NCBI GenBank assembly: GCA_033032175.1 | Contig: CM065322.1 | Location: forward strand, 5,394,001 to 5,458,000 | Source: Saturnia japonica | Taxonomy: Eukaryota > Arthropoda > Insecta > Lepidoptera > Saturniidae | Length of the DNA stretch: 64,000 nt | Reading direction: 5' to 3' | In this document: positions 10,843-22,622 of the stretch, in pieces | Layout: every line of letters starts with the position of its first letter | Numbering within the stretch: position 1 is the first letter of the stretch | Position numbers and translations under genes: made by a program | Notes under the pieces: model-generated | The model's input: only the letters and a program-made list of their open reading frames with translations | Database searches by the model: none | Told to the model about the DNA's origin: nothing

Positions 10843-11500
10843 TACAAAGGTAATTCATAATAATGAAGCAAATTGGTAGAAACATAATAATTTATCGTTA
10901 CTATTGTCACCTTTGAATATTCTGAAATATTTAAGGAAATTTTATAATAAATTTTATTTACTGATACTTTATGTTTAAAACTAAATTTAGAAGCGTAAAT
11001 ATTCTAACGCATTAGTGTGTTCACTTATGCTAATGGTTTGAATGAAAATATAGTTTTTTAGAGTATTGTTAAACGAGTATTAACACCCACCGCACTTCGT
11101 ATCTGAGAGTCCAGATGGATCAAACTTTCACAATGGTAGTTAAGACCTTACGGTCTCATCTGAGGATACAACAGCAGAACGGGGGAATGTGTAAAATATG
11201 TAATACAACATATTCTGTTGAGACTGCTAAGATATTAAAAGTTTTAGCCTAATAAAGTTGCATTTGTAAGCTTACCACATTTTAAACTTATTTCGTACAG
11301 TTGGTAAAGAATCTGAGAGCAATAAGAATACAAAAATTAGAAACCCCTGGATTGTGAAATCAAGTCATATCTCATTATCTTGAAAACAAATTTATATGTT
11401 AAAAGGATGAAAAATGGGACTAGGATCATAGGTATTAAAAAAAATCTGACAAATACCGAAACCAATTTTAATAAAGCTACTAATTTTTTTGCATCTAGCT
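10843..11500. other. unassigned AT-rich sequence
   Basis: Nothing recognised. Confidence 0.5.
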
Positions 11501-11668
11501 ATTATTAAACTATTATATTGATTTATGTTTAAGCCTTCTGTTTCCGAATCTTTTTATGTCCGTAACAACCCTCTACTTGCTCCCCTTCTAACAACGCCAC
11601 CTGTCACAGTACATCGTTTTGATTTTATTTGATTTGCGAATACACTGAGTTTGATTTTATTCCTACCA

Positions 11669-11924
11669 TCACCTGGCTTCTTTTGCTTTCTGCTCATTTA
11701 TCACTTGTAACTTCCTGTAATTTTGCAATTCAGTAGGGGTGCTATCTTGGTATATTTTGTTATGTGTTAGTTTTGTTTCTTTTTTAATTTTTGATTTCAC
11801 CTGTGGCTTGATGCAAGCTACCCTTTGTTTTTGTTCTTGTCTCACGCTAAGCATCACGACATATTTTCCTTTACTGCTTTGCTCTTTCAGCTGTCATCTT
11901 AGTTTTTACACACATTATATACAT
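11669..11924 (-). pseudogene. lysine/glutamine-rich open frame, unknown
   Basis: I do not recognise this. The minus strand is unusually purine-rich. From 11,893 to 11,669 one frame is open for 74 codons (ATG at 11,854) and encodes a highly charged, helix-prone peptide (QEQKQRVACIKPQVKSK..., ending INEQKAKEAR). Just upstream a second frame starts at ATG 11,924, contains KTKMTAERAKQ and stops at 11,871; a one-base shift would join the two. The hydrophilic composition is more protein-like than its neighbours, so a decayed gag-like or DNA-binding protein is possible, as is simple purine bias. Confidence 0.22.
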
Positions 11925-13554
11925 GGATTTTTTCGCAAAAATATTTAAACTGAATAGTCATCATCTTTGAACAGAATATAAGCGGATATGAGAAATGGAA
12001 AACTTAATTGAGAATCATACCTTTTGATGAGAATTGTTATTAAGGAATTTGTATGAGACTTTAAGGAGTTTATTATTGAAACAATCGTAAAATGACAATA
12101 CACTGGAGGTAGACTTAACATTTTTCGTATTTAAAAGTAACTAATCGATTTATTTACCAGAGATTCTATTTCAAATAAATACAGATCAAGACTAACTAAA
12201 TAAGAACGTCCTCATAAGAATACAGAAAAGAATCCAGGCCATGAATTACCAAGCAAACGAGCTCCCAGTTAACTAAAGGCTGTTCTCTGTCATAATACGA
12301 GCAATGAAAAGCCGAGATTATCGTAAGGTCATAATTGGCGAGAGTTATTTGGAAAGTTTCTTAACGTGGGTATGCAAAGCTTGGCTGGCGAAGGTTTGTG
12401 AATCCCTATGAAGGCAAGCATACGACGAAGCGTTTCGATATTACACGTATAATTATCATTCATATTTATTACCAATGAATACAGAACAGTAATAACATAA
12501 AGTCTACGATAAGTGATTGCATGCATCAAATAGCTTTATTTTATGGCATCACGCTGTTATAAGGATTTCAAATAATTAATGCCAAACTGTTTTCTCTGGA
12601 GCTAAACGTTTTATAAGGTGCACGTTAGGAATTTATTATCAGATCTAAATATAAACGTTTCTCCAGCTTTTCTTCACTTGCAACCTCTTAGATTTGATTC
12701 TTCAAGAAAATGGTTCATGACCCAAAAAATTTAATGGCTCTGATTTCTTAATATAGAGATATCTGAAACTCGTATTTATGAAACAATTATTTTTGTTTCA
12801 AACGGACAGAAATCGAATGGAGATTGTCAATGTAAATATGACACTGAGAGAAAAAAAACAAATCTATTCGGAATAAGTTATTCTGAATTTTTATTTATTT
12901 TGTTATATTAAGTGATGAGATTAAAACATCAGTATGCAGCATAAGAGGTTTGTATGCAACAGAGAAAAATAGTGCGCAAACCATTCACAACCGTAGGTAA
13001 TAGCGTGATGATAAATGGATATTATATACCAGTTAAAATCAAATTTAATAAAGAAATTACACCTAAATAATTGTTTTCATTAAATATTGTATAATTTACA
13101 TTGTATCGATATTTGATTTTAATTTAATTTGACTTTTAAAGTTTAGTCGGTAACTTTGTTACCGTTGTTTTTAAAATGATATTTAATAATTTCAATCTAT
13201 TATGAAAAAGTTGTACTAATGCAGAAACCCTCGCTGACGTGTCTATTGAAATGGTGATGACAGGTGCCATTAAATAAAAAGAAGAAGAACTCACCAAAGT
13301 TTAATCGTAATCGGACGAATTGTAGAGGAATGTATACAGGACAAACAAAGCAAGATAATTAAAAAACAATTCTCTCACAAATTCCCAGTGTAATCGTGCA
13401 TTCAGTGGATATATCGCGAAAGCTCGTGACACCGGCAATGGGTGTAGTGAACGGGATTTATAGCAATGATACTCATAGCCAACCGAACGGTCGCAGTTCA
13501 AGCCGGGATGGTTAAGCTATATTTATATAGATAAGACATAGTTATTTCAGTTTA
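11925..13554. other. unassigned AT-rich sequence
   Basis: A short 'ataaaaagaagaagaa' at about 13,275-13,291 could be a LINE/SINE tail. Nothing else recognised. Confidence 0.5.
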
Positions 13555-13745
13555 TATTAATATTATGATTTTAGTTCCGTAGACGTTATTCTGCCTTTTC
13601 CAGTAGTTAATGACTTAACTATACCGCCACCTATCGGATCCTAATATAGCTTATGAAGCATTATCTCAATATAAAAAAATATGCTGCGTGAGTATGAGCT
13701 CAATGGGTCAAATCGTTCAGAAGTTACAAAATTACACAAGATTTT
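13555..13745 (+). repeat. dispersed repeat, family E copy 1
   Basis: This matches 43,115-43,290: 'gtagacgtt.ttctgc', 'ttcca.tag', 'aataactc'-like, then 'cg.cac.tatcg' and a downstream 'ggtcaaa.cgtt'. Family class unknown; it resembles the interior of lepidopteran non-autonomous elements. Confidence 0.45.
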
Positions 13746-13931
13746 TTATATGTATAATTTATTCATCAATCTATTTACCACTTCTACGAGTATGATGGTC
13801 AATAATAAGATGGAATAGAGCATTGTATTCTTCATTTCTTTACAATTTCTTAGACAAAGCTATAGTTATACTTAAAATAAAACAGAGAAAAGACAAAATC
13901 TATACATTAATAGTATTTAAGAAAAAAATTT

Positions 13932-14146
13932 GGTTGCCTGTAAAGTCGGTATACGGGCGAAAGTTTTACGTGACAACGACTTTATGTCTGTCTCTCTCGC
14001 TCTTAGGCGGGCTAACCATGCCCGAGTGGAAGGGACGCGTGCCTCTCACTCGCTCTCATTGTGAGCGCATAACGTGAGCGGAGCGTAACGCAGTTTCTTG
14101 AAGTGTCACCCGGCAAACCAATTTATAAGACGTTGTCACGTCAAAA
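13932..14146. mobile_element. short element with subterminal inverted repeats, family F copy 1
   Basis: It starts 'ggttgcctgtaaagtcggt' and ends 'ttataagacgttgtcacgtc' followed by A's. ACGTGACAACG at 13,968-13,978 is the exact inverse of CGTTGTCACGT at 14,131-14,141. Copy 2 at 48,158-48,537 has the same two ends but a different, longer interior. Shared ends with a variable middle point to a non-autonomous DNA transposon. The CpG-rich interior has an open frame on the plus strand, with no known product. Confidence 0.6.
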
Positions 14147-15127
14147 AAAAGCTCTGCAAAGCTTTAGAATCGATGACAAAACACCTTTCGATCTATTAAT
14201 TTGTGAACCGTTTTGATTAGATTTGGAATAAAAATAGTATAACATATTATAGTTTTAGCGGTCAGTTTACATTTGTAATTGGTGTTTATTTTTATTTCAT
14301 TTAATATTGTTACGTAGATACTACATAAAGATTTTTTTAAATACATAATAATTACACTGAAGAGTTTATTTTAATTTTAAAACAATTATTAAAAGCACTG
14401 TGATACCGAATTATGTCAAATCTAAATACAACATTAAAATTTGATAATCAATATATTGCTTCATTTTCATATCGGTTACATCGTTAAAAGCTACAATTTT
14501 GTTAGGCTCGTTAGTGCACTCGGGTACATTCTTAGCAAAAGTTAATTAGTTTTAATTTGATTTTGGTACTTGACTAAATCGAAAATATAAATTTCAATAA
14601 TCATAAAAGGAACTGGTTTATCCACAATAAACTTTCGCTCCTGAAAAATGAGTCGTAGGTTACCGCAGAAGCGGCATTATACCCGACCCAACAGCCATAG
14701 CAAAGTTCATCGCACCGTGTTTGTTCACTCAACAAAATATGACTATTGAACTTTTATTTGCAAATTCATTGGACATTATCTTCTTAAACATACTATTTAT
14801 GTACTCACTGGAGTAATTCTATTTTAAGCGGGTACGCTGTTCAATTTTATTATCCATTATTTCTATATATACAGTGGAGACGTTACGATTAAATAATTAA
14901 TAAATATTTAGTGGAACTTTTCAGGAATACACAATAGAATCCTTTGCATTAATTACACTTTACATTCTCAAATTACTTATCTAGATATTTCTAAAGCATT
15001 ATACACATTCATGTAGCGTATATATTAATTAAAAGGGATTTTCCTTGCTGAAACTTCTTTTATTTCTTTTAATAGAGCTATTTACAATTTATGTAACCGA
15101 ACCTCATGTACTCGTCTTTGAGTAATT
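14147..15127. other. unassigned AT-rich sequence
   Basis: Nothing recognised. Confidence 0.5.
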
Positions 15128-15423
15128 TATTATTATTATTATTATATTCTTTATTGCACAAAAAAAAAGTACAAATGGAGGACTTAATGCTAGAAAGCAT
15201 TCTCTGCCAGTCTTCCAAGGGAGCAAGGGAAAGGTATATGCAAGGTGTGCATAATGTTAAGTAAAAAAAAAGTTTATAACGATTATTAAGATTATATATT
15301 ATTAAGAAGTATTCAATTGCTCCAAGTAAAACTTACGTAGCGAATACTTGAAGGAATTTCGAGAGTTGGCCAGTTGGATATTGATAGGAAGCGAATTCCA
15401 CAGTATATCTCTTTCACTTATTC
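15128..15423 (-). mobile_element. LINE 3' end with (TAA)n tail
   Basis: Read on the minus strand, the sequence passes 'gagaatgctttctagcatta', 'ccatttgta', 'ttgtgcaataaagaa' and terminates in 'tataataataataataa'. The polyadenylation-like AATAAAG just before a short-unit tail fits a CR1/jockey-type LINE 3' UTR. Upstream (15,300-15,423) 'ccaactctcgaaattcctt' looks like a decayed coding part. Confidence 0.55.
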
Positions 15424-15768
15424 GATTGAACCGATTTTGACGGGACTTTCACTGGTAGATAGCTGATTTTATAGGGAGTAACCAAGGCTATTTTGTTTAA
15501 AAAAAAATTAGGGTTCTACATAAATAAATAAAAAACTGGTCATGGTGAATCAATTACGCTGAGTAAACCATAAGAGATATAGCAAATTAATGTAGTACAT
15601 AATAGTAAAAATTAAAAAGGACTACAAAAAACCAACGAAAGTACATGTCTATCTTCTAAGGAACACCCACAATAAGCATTTTTGTCTTTAAAAATAGCCG
15701 GGAGCAGGGGAGCAATATTCGCGCGGGCATTCTGTAGCCCACGTGAGCGAAGCCGCGGACATAGCTAG
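15424..15768 (+). mobile_element. 5'-truncated H2 Helitron
   Basis: From 'aaccgattttgacgggactt' to '...gcggacatagCTAG' this follows the full-length H2 elements (10,353; 60,827). The 5' third is missing at the junction with the LINE end. The base after CTAG is G rather than T. Confidence 0.75.
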
Positions 15769-16399
15769 GTATAACAATATTTTTTCAAATCTTACTGGTT
15801 CTTTTTCAGAAATAAGCGCGTTCAAACAAACAAACTTTGTAATATTAGTATAGAGTTACAAATAGGTAATGTTCACTGTTTACCATTAACTCAAACGACC
15901 ATGTTTACCGTTTCTAATCAAGTTAAAACAACATAAAAGTTTTGTTTTAAACAATTATTTAAATTCATATTTATCATATTCTATGATTTTACTTATTGAT
16001 TGAAAGTAAAAAAAAAAGGATTTTATGTTTTAGTGTTATTTGAATTTTACATAGATATTTGGAGAAAACAATGTGAATTAAATTTTAAAGTGTGTGATGA
16101 GTTTTATATCTCTATTACAATTTATTGGAATAATATTTATATGTCACGGTTTCTTTCTCGAAGTTGAAAGTTATCTTTACTGCTAAGATAACATAGATGC
16201 TTTAGGTTTTATATTATTATGGAAATAAAGCGTAAGAAAATATTTTAAATATTTGTTGACTATAATCCATAACTTTTTTTTTTAATTATGCTTAATTTCC
16301 CTATATTTGTCTATAATATGCATACCTATATTCGTAAATCTGTACTTCTGTCTGTAGATGTGATTTTTTCACACTAATTTTACGTAAAATAAGTATGTA
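15769..16399. other. unassigned AT-rich sequence
   Basis: Nothing recognised. Confidence 0.5.
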
Positions 16400-17083
16400 T
16401 TATAAAGGAAACTGATTAATTTTGTTATCTGTCTGTGTGTCAACGGCTCAATCGATTTTTATGAATTTTCGTACAATGGAAACTTATACCATTCCTCAAC
16501 TGATAGGAGATAAGAATTTTCAATGATACGTTTGGAAATGTTATAAAAATATTATTTCGCAATCGTTTTCATGAAATTTTGCACAAGGGAAGTATGATTA
16601 CATCATTAAATAATTTATAGTCTGTCAATGATATTTTATAAGTAGATAGGTATGTCATTGGCGTTCTTTATATGCCATCGTGAATGAGTAGAAATTGCCT
16701 TCAGTTCACTTTCGACTTGTTACCGGTGGCGTGAGCTAGAAGAAACTTTTATCCTTTTTTTACAACAGAATTTCCGCCTTACGCTGTGATATCCTATACC
16801 TTTTGTTACGACATACTGATAACAATATTTGTGCCGTTTTCAAATAAGTGAGAGTTTAACGCGTCTATTTATGAAACGTAATTTTGGGCTATAAGAATGG
16901 TAAATAATAATTTTAGATATCATATAAATATCATAACTGATTTTTATGAAATTTTGTACACGGGAAGTATATCTAAGTTTAGATGTCGTTCCTTTATTGA
17001 GTAGCCAATAATTTGGTTACGAATTAAATTATAAGACGAAAATAGATGTATTAAACGAGTGCGGAGCCGCGGGGCACAGCTGG
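16400..17083 (+). mobile_element. Helitron with internal tandem repeats, family H3
   Basis: It ends 'gcggagccgcggggcacagCTGG' followed by T (CTRR rule satisfied). Inside, a unit beginning 'gatttttatgaa.tttt.g.ac' and running into 'aagaat...caat' recurs three times (about 16,455, 16,565 and 16,935), as in the copy at 30.5-31.0 kb. The left boundary is estimated from similarity to that copy and may be off by tens of bases. Confidence 0.65.
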
Positions 17084-18202
17084 TATGTTAATCAATTTGT
17101 TCTTCTCTGTACAATTTTATTTTTATCTTAAGCTAGATATATATTTTATAGTAGAATTAACTTCAATTTAAAAATGTTTTTCCCTATCTGTCATTCCGTT
17201 AATATGTCCAGATTTTTATTGTTATTATTAATAGAATTACATAAAAATTAATATAAACTTTGTAGATTATCCTAAGCGGTATTTCCGTTCGAAAAATAGT
17301 CTCGAGTTACTCTCAAGGTGGCGCCTAAAGAAGTTTAGCTTCACAAAAATTACCTGAACCTACAGACAGTACTACAGATTTATTAATACAGATAATGATA
17401 TGATTTATGAAATCGCTGCAATATTCGACAATAATCAAAGATTTGTTACACAAAGTTTAAATGGAACCATATTTTAAACGATTTATTAAATAATATCTTT
17501 GTGTTGCATGCGTTTGTTATACAGTACTTAATTATTTACACCCACTAATTTTATTGAAGTGAAACTTCTTTTGGGACGGTGTGAAATGGATTTTATGAAA
17601 CGAAAAATAGATATCTTACAAACTATTATTGAAAATTCTTACAGGATCGGTCAAGCCGTTTTTTAGTTAAATTCTAACATACAAACAGTCAGATAGACAA
17701 AAAAAATCAAGGGTATTTTTGTAATCAGTGTCCTATATCGGGAAATTTAGAAAAAGTATTACATGTAAAGACATACATAACTACAAATTCATTAATATAC
17801 ATTCTCAGAAATGTTATAATAAATAAGCAGTTAGTAGATTTCAAGCGGCGACTTCTATACAGTAACAACACAACGTCAACCTTCCGATCAAAACCATACA
17901 TACATAATAATCAAGCAATAAAATGTATCGTGAGAAACAATTTAATGTAATAAAAATGTCATAGGCATTCCGTTAAAGCTTCAGTTGTGCAACTTGAGAA
18001 CTGTGTTTACTATCTCTATACAACCTTATCTTAAAGGTATAAGGTTTAATTTAGCATGCTTTAATTCGTTGTAGGTTCTATTTAATACAGGATGTGGATA
18101 ATATAGTTCGGTTTTATAGATAAGACACGCATTAATTTTGCTATATTATGATGTCAGACGACGTCTTAAAATATGGTTTGTCGAGTAGTCAGCTAAGGGA
18201 TG
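17084..18202. other. unassigned AT-rich sequence with small repeat traces
   Basis: At 17,553-17,573 lies 'ttgaagtgaaacttctt', also seen inverted near 55,690 and loosely at 37,160, 38,560 and 43,920. At 17,640-17,690 'atcggtcaagccgttttt' is a phrase common in lepidopteran repeats. Confidence 0.45.
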
Positions 18203-18426
18203 TTACAGACGATATGCATTCGGACTGCAAGCCATTTTTATTGTGGTTTGGATGCGGATGTTTGCATGCAGTTCTAACGACTACACAGAGTTAAAACAAC
18301 ACGCTGACTGCAATAGAACTGCGCAGTTGTTTGGCGGTTTCAATGCAGTTGTGTCAACTGCACCGTTACCGCAACCAAACTGCAGTTATGCAGCTGGCTT
18401 GTAGTCCGAATGCAGAGCATCTGTAA
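18203..18426. mobile_element. MITE-like element with ~33-bp terminal inverted repeats
   Basis: The left end (TTACAGACGATATGCATTCG..., continuing GACTGCAAGCC) is the near-exact inverse of the right end (GGCTTGTAGTCCGAATGCAG..., continuing AGCATCTGTAA). The 224-bp element has no coding capacity, and its interior is rich in CAGTTG/CTGCAG-like words. I cannot see a clear target duplication, so the superfamily is not assigned. Confidence 0.75.
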
Positions 18427-18564
18427 TAACCTTAAGATGAATTGGTTAAAGGAACGCTACGATTGTTTGATGACAAATTTACGTCTCGAAAGCTACCACC
18501 CTACGTTCCACATTACCTTCAGTACCGTGTAACAAGCAAGAATTAGGCAATTTGGTGCCAGGAT

Positions 18565-18835
18565 GGTAGGAAAGGATATATAGTGTCCGATTGGATCACG
18601 GTTACCATGCATCAGGTGTAGAACCTGCCATAGTGGCATCTCTCGTTCCAGAATCAGCTGATACATATCCAGTAATCAAACGACGTGGTAAGTATCTGTA
18701 CCCAAATTGATCGCAACCACTAAATAAACTAGTAACAATAACACTTTTGTGGTCTGTCACGTTTCTGGATCAGCCAGTACCAAAAAGCTTGCTAGCCTGC
18801 ATGACAGTGGTGACGGTGAAGAAATAAAAATCGTG
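18565..18835 (+). mobile_element. repeat family C, head with two tandem sub-units
   Basis: Two related blocks follow each other: 'ggatcacggttaccatgcat...tggcatctctcgttccagaatcagct' and 'gatcgcaaccact...ttctggatcagccagtac'. They are followed by 'gcctgcatgacagtggtgac'. The same two blocks and 3' part occur at 24.0-24.3 kb and 56.5-57.4 kb. Confidence 0.6.
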
Positions 18836-19547
18836 AGGAAACCTGAATGCTTGAGAAATGTTCTTTTAGTGCGGTGGTATGTGGGAAAATTTAGAATAGT
18901 TAATTTCTCTGTGTTTGAAATGACCAATACATCGTGGGCTGGAATTGTGTTTAAAAGGAAATTCGTGCAATCTTTTGCCCATACAAAAGTATTCCCCTAT
19001 TTCCTCCCTGGAAAATACTACTATATTACTAGATAGTACATAATAGAGTAAACACTTTTAAACCGTAAAATCTATAGCTACCACAACCCTGTCCCATGTT
19101 TTGATATTTTTCATAAAATAAATATTGTAAAAATTAGGAGCCTTTTAAAATGACGAAAATTGGCCTTTTCTACCGTCATGTTCAGACGTCCAGCAAACAA
19201 TCTTGACGACTACAAAAAGAAAAAGAAAAACATAAATACATAGCCAAAGTCCATCTTATATTATGTTTGATGAAAATATTAAAATTGGTTCAGTTTTGGA
19301 GGAGGAAACAGAGGAATACGAAGTTATTATTTTGTCATTTTTACTCTGGCATAATCAGTCCAAACTGCAGTCGTCACTCTCGCACTTTATTCGGTGAGGT
19401 TTGGGCACAGCGTACAGCAATAGATTTTAGAAATACCTCTGTTCTTGAATTGTTTCTTAGACCGGGCATCCTCTTAAGTCTGTAACTTCCCTTGGTAAGA
19501 GGTCAATGCCCAGCACTGGGACACTTACGGGCTGATACCATTATTTT
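18836..19547 (+). other. possible insertion inside family C, with unrecognised frames
   Basis: The flanking pieces both contain 'atgacagtggtg', so this 0.7 kb may be an insertion or two separate fragments. A frame from ATG 19,263 reads MFDENIKIGSVLEEETEEYE and stops after about 45 codons; its acidic start is protein-like but unidentified. At 19,488-19,545 'gtcaatgcccagcactgggac' then 'cgggctgat' resembles a common lepidopteran LINE terminus. Confidence 0.3.
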
Positions 19548-19645
19548 ATTATGACAGTGGTGTCCGACAATCAAATGCTGTAGTCGCCATTGTTTTTGAA
19601 TTGTACTGTGCTTATTATTAGACACAGTGACGTCACTTAACTTGC
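19548..19645 (+). mobile_element. repeat family C, 3' end
   Basis: The order 'gtcgccattgtttttgaatt', 'gtactgtgctta' and 'acacagtgacgtcact' matches the 3' end of family C and of the jockey-like LINE at 23.4-24.0 kb. Confidence 0.6.
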
Positions 19646-21289
19646 TTGCTTAAACAATAAAATTATTATCGTTAAGAAAACCAGCACAATTTAAGTGTGT
19701 ACTTATAAATATCATTATAATTTGCTAATAACATTATTCATAACTTCGTATTGTTTTATTAGTGTAATTTTGTCTGGGCAGTTGTAAATCAGGTTTCAGG
19801 TAATTTAGAGCTTGTTTTATCATTTATGTTCCACATCCTTGCTTAATATGTTTTTATAGAAGTTACTTTTTTATAAAACAATTAAAAAAACAATAGTATA
19901 AACTATAAGGAATAACTATGTATGCTAATGTTTGTTTTCGAAGTTATATGATGTTTTCAAATACACAGTTCTTATTAATAAGAATTCGTATATGATTCAA
20001 GAGATGTTGTTTCAAAAGGTACAAGGTTGATACAGGAGGTTATTGTCTTACATAAATATAAGGACACCATATTTAAAGGAACTCTATTACAAGCTTATAA
20101 AAAAAGGGTGATGCGCGACTGGACTTAACTCTATAACAACGCTTATCTTGGAATATATAGGTAAAATCCTCCTTCTCCAGTCGAAAGCTCAATGCTGAGC
20201 GTCGTGATGCTCCCGGTCCTTCTCGCAACCAGGGATGGTAGACGTACCAGCTTCCTGTTTCAAGTACCAGGCTTTAGGGTCTGGTACCATGTACCAGGTG
20301 AACCTTAAGTTGGTACGCAATTTTTCAATGCACGTGACAGAGCAGCTTGCACTTTTCGCGGTCTTTAACGTAGTTAAGTGCCCCTGCGATCTTTGTGTCT
20401 AGTTTTTTGGACACTTGGTCGGACCACCTTATCACCTAGGCATAGATAAATTATTGGTATTACATATTATTACTTCTGTATACAAGTAAGTTGAGCATTA
20501 TGCGTTTACACTGATTCAATATAAGATGCGCGAATATGTTATGCGAAAGGGAAACATATCGACTTCACTTTTTGTTATCATTCGATTTGAATTGAAGTGA
20601 ATTCCAAAACACTTTCTCCCTTTTATCAAAAATATATATTAACTAATTTTTAATATTTCTAATTACTACTGTCATATCGTAAACTATTAATGGATTAAAT
20701 TTACAAAAGACAACTTCGGCAATCACCCCACTTTATCCTCGCACTCCATAAATTGAGCAATTTAGTAGGAAAATTGCCCAATTTCAATGTCCAAGCCGCG
20801 CAGTAACCTGACCGTGTAATTTTAAATAGTTTTAGACAGTTTTTTTACTGTCAATAACTTTAGAAGGTCGTTGCTTTCGCATTATACTTTGTCAATTGTT
20901 AAGTCATTTCTCTACGTGCAATTCGAAGAGTAGTTAATACAAAGATTATTAATAAATCAACTTCCTAGCTTGTGTCAAGTGCAGGTACGGTCATATGCTT
21001 CATTGCTGTCACCTTTGGGATCGATTAACCAAATATCAGTTAGCCACTATTGACTTCATTAAGCGCAGAGTTTGTCGCCTAGTTGGTGATGAAGCGCCGA
21101 TAAAGGTAAGAACGCACAGTGTAGAGCATCGACGTAAGTTAACTAATTTCTTAGTGTTTTAAAGATAAATACTTTGAAGATTGTGCACAGAGTTTGCAAG
21201 TTTTAATTACCGTAAAACAACAAGTATACCGTGAAAGGGTAGTCAAACTTTAAGTAAAAAGACAATTTTTTTCATTGTAGCACGGAAAA
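19646..21289. other. unassigned; GTACC-rich patch at 20,239-20,322
   Basis: No gene recognised. About 20,100-20,440 is GC-richer than its surroundings and contains five CTGGTAC/GTACCAG words within about 60 bp. The rest is AT-rich. Confidence 0.45.
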
Positions 21290-21525
21290 GTGGCACTTGT
21301 GTCTGATTGTATGCATAGTAGAATCCAAAAACAACGGTGATCACCTAGAGATCGATATTCCATCGCCAGTCATCGATGTGAGTGAGGTCTACATGTCTCT
21401 CGGTAGTTAGATAAGCTGATCCCGAAACGCGGAAAAACCCAAAAGAGAAACGCTATCACCTTGTGCATGATGGCCTCGACTCAGTCAATTATAAATACCT
21501 TCCACCCTATTTGATTACTGGAGAA
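21290..21525 (-). mobile_element. repeat family C, 3' part
   Basis: Read in reverse: 'cgcgtttcgggatcagctta', 'gacctcactcacatcgatga', 'ccgttgtttttgga' and 'tgcatacaatcagacacaag'. Together with 21,888-21,992 it makes one copy split by about 360 bp of AT-rich DNA. Confidence 0.65.
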
Positions 21526-21887
21526 AAACTAATTATTGGATATTTTAGAGAGATGAATGATATTATGAATTTTAGATATTAATGCAATAAATATTATATT
21601 ATTTTAAAATTATTATTCAATTGTATTAAAAATTTAAAGCTTTCCTTTTTCTGTTAAGCAAGAACGATTGTTTTTAATTATAGAAATTCAAATATTCATA
21701 TCTATATGTATATATGTTATTGTAATTTACTGAATTTATCTCTCGATGTATTTTGATACATTTAAATAATATTGCATGCCAGTATAAAAGCTTAAGTGTT
21801 GTCTACGAAAACCTATTATATTAAACTGTATTTTGATTCAAATTGTTTGCAAATACTATGGTCACTAATAAAATGATTATTATTATT
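21526..21887. other. AT-rich insert splitting a family C copy
   Basis: The uninterrupted copy at 24.0-24.3 kb lacks this block. It ends in 'gattattattattata', suggesting a retroposon tail, but I do not recognise its body. Confidence 0.35.
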
Positions 21888-21992
21888 ATACACCGGCTGA
21901 TTCTGGAACGGCGTGCCACAATGGTGTGTTTTACACTTGGTGTATGGTGGTCGCGGTTCAGTTAGATACAATTGTCGTGTGCTACCACCCAA
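21888..21992 (-). mobile_element. repeat family C, head unit
   Basis: The text 'accggctgattctggaacg', 'gtgccacaatgg' and 'gtgtatggtggtcgcgg' is the reverse of the family C head, as at 24,226-24,340. Confidence 0.6.
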
Positions 21993-22456
21993 CAATTTTT
22001 TTAAAGAAATCTTAGTTACAGTCACAAATATAGACTTGTTTTAATGTAACTTAAACATATTAGGAAATAAATTATATTTTCTATGTTAGCATCAGATTAA
22101 ACGCTGGCCACGTTCCCACGAAACGCTTTAGTTAGAACTATGTAATTAGGATCAATTAATATAAAAATTATCTTCGTAATGTTAATTTTTCTATTAATTG
22201 ATTCCTGTTAGTAAATGGTTGTTGAATATTTCCTCGGCGCTTTAAGAATTTTTACTTTTTCACAATAGGTCAGTTACGTTATTTGCTGTGTACTTTAATT
22301 TATGTTTCTAATGTGTAGGTACTGTCCTATATTAGGACTCCTATCTAATTAACGCTATGCCTGAATTGAGATAGGCTGTGATAATTAGGTGCCATTTTAT
22401 CCTATCCTTGTATCGTTTTGACGGTTTCAAATTACATTGGGTTGAAAGTATATTTT
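21993..22456. other. unassigned AT-rich sequence
   Basis: Nothing recognised. Confidence 0.5.
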
Positions 22457-22622
22457 TTATATACAATATAAAAATCTTGTGTGCGTCTGTTTGTGACCAT
22501 ATAAATTTTGAACGACTTGACCTATTGAGTTAATATTCACATAATATATTTGTTTTATCAAGATAATGGTTCATAGCTATGTAAGCTTCCCAAAGCAAAC
22601 CAACGTTTGTCAGGCTAGCTAG
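22457..22622 (+). mobile_element. very short Helitron-like element
   Basis: It begins near 'tatatacaatataaaaatct' with 'gtctgtttgtgacca' just inside and ends 'caacgtttgtcaggctagCTAG' followed by T. The end and the phrase match small lepidopteran Helitron derivatives; the exact 5' base is uncertain. Confidence 0.5.
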
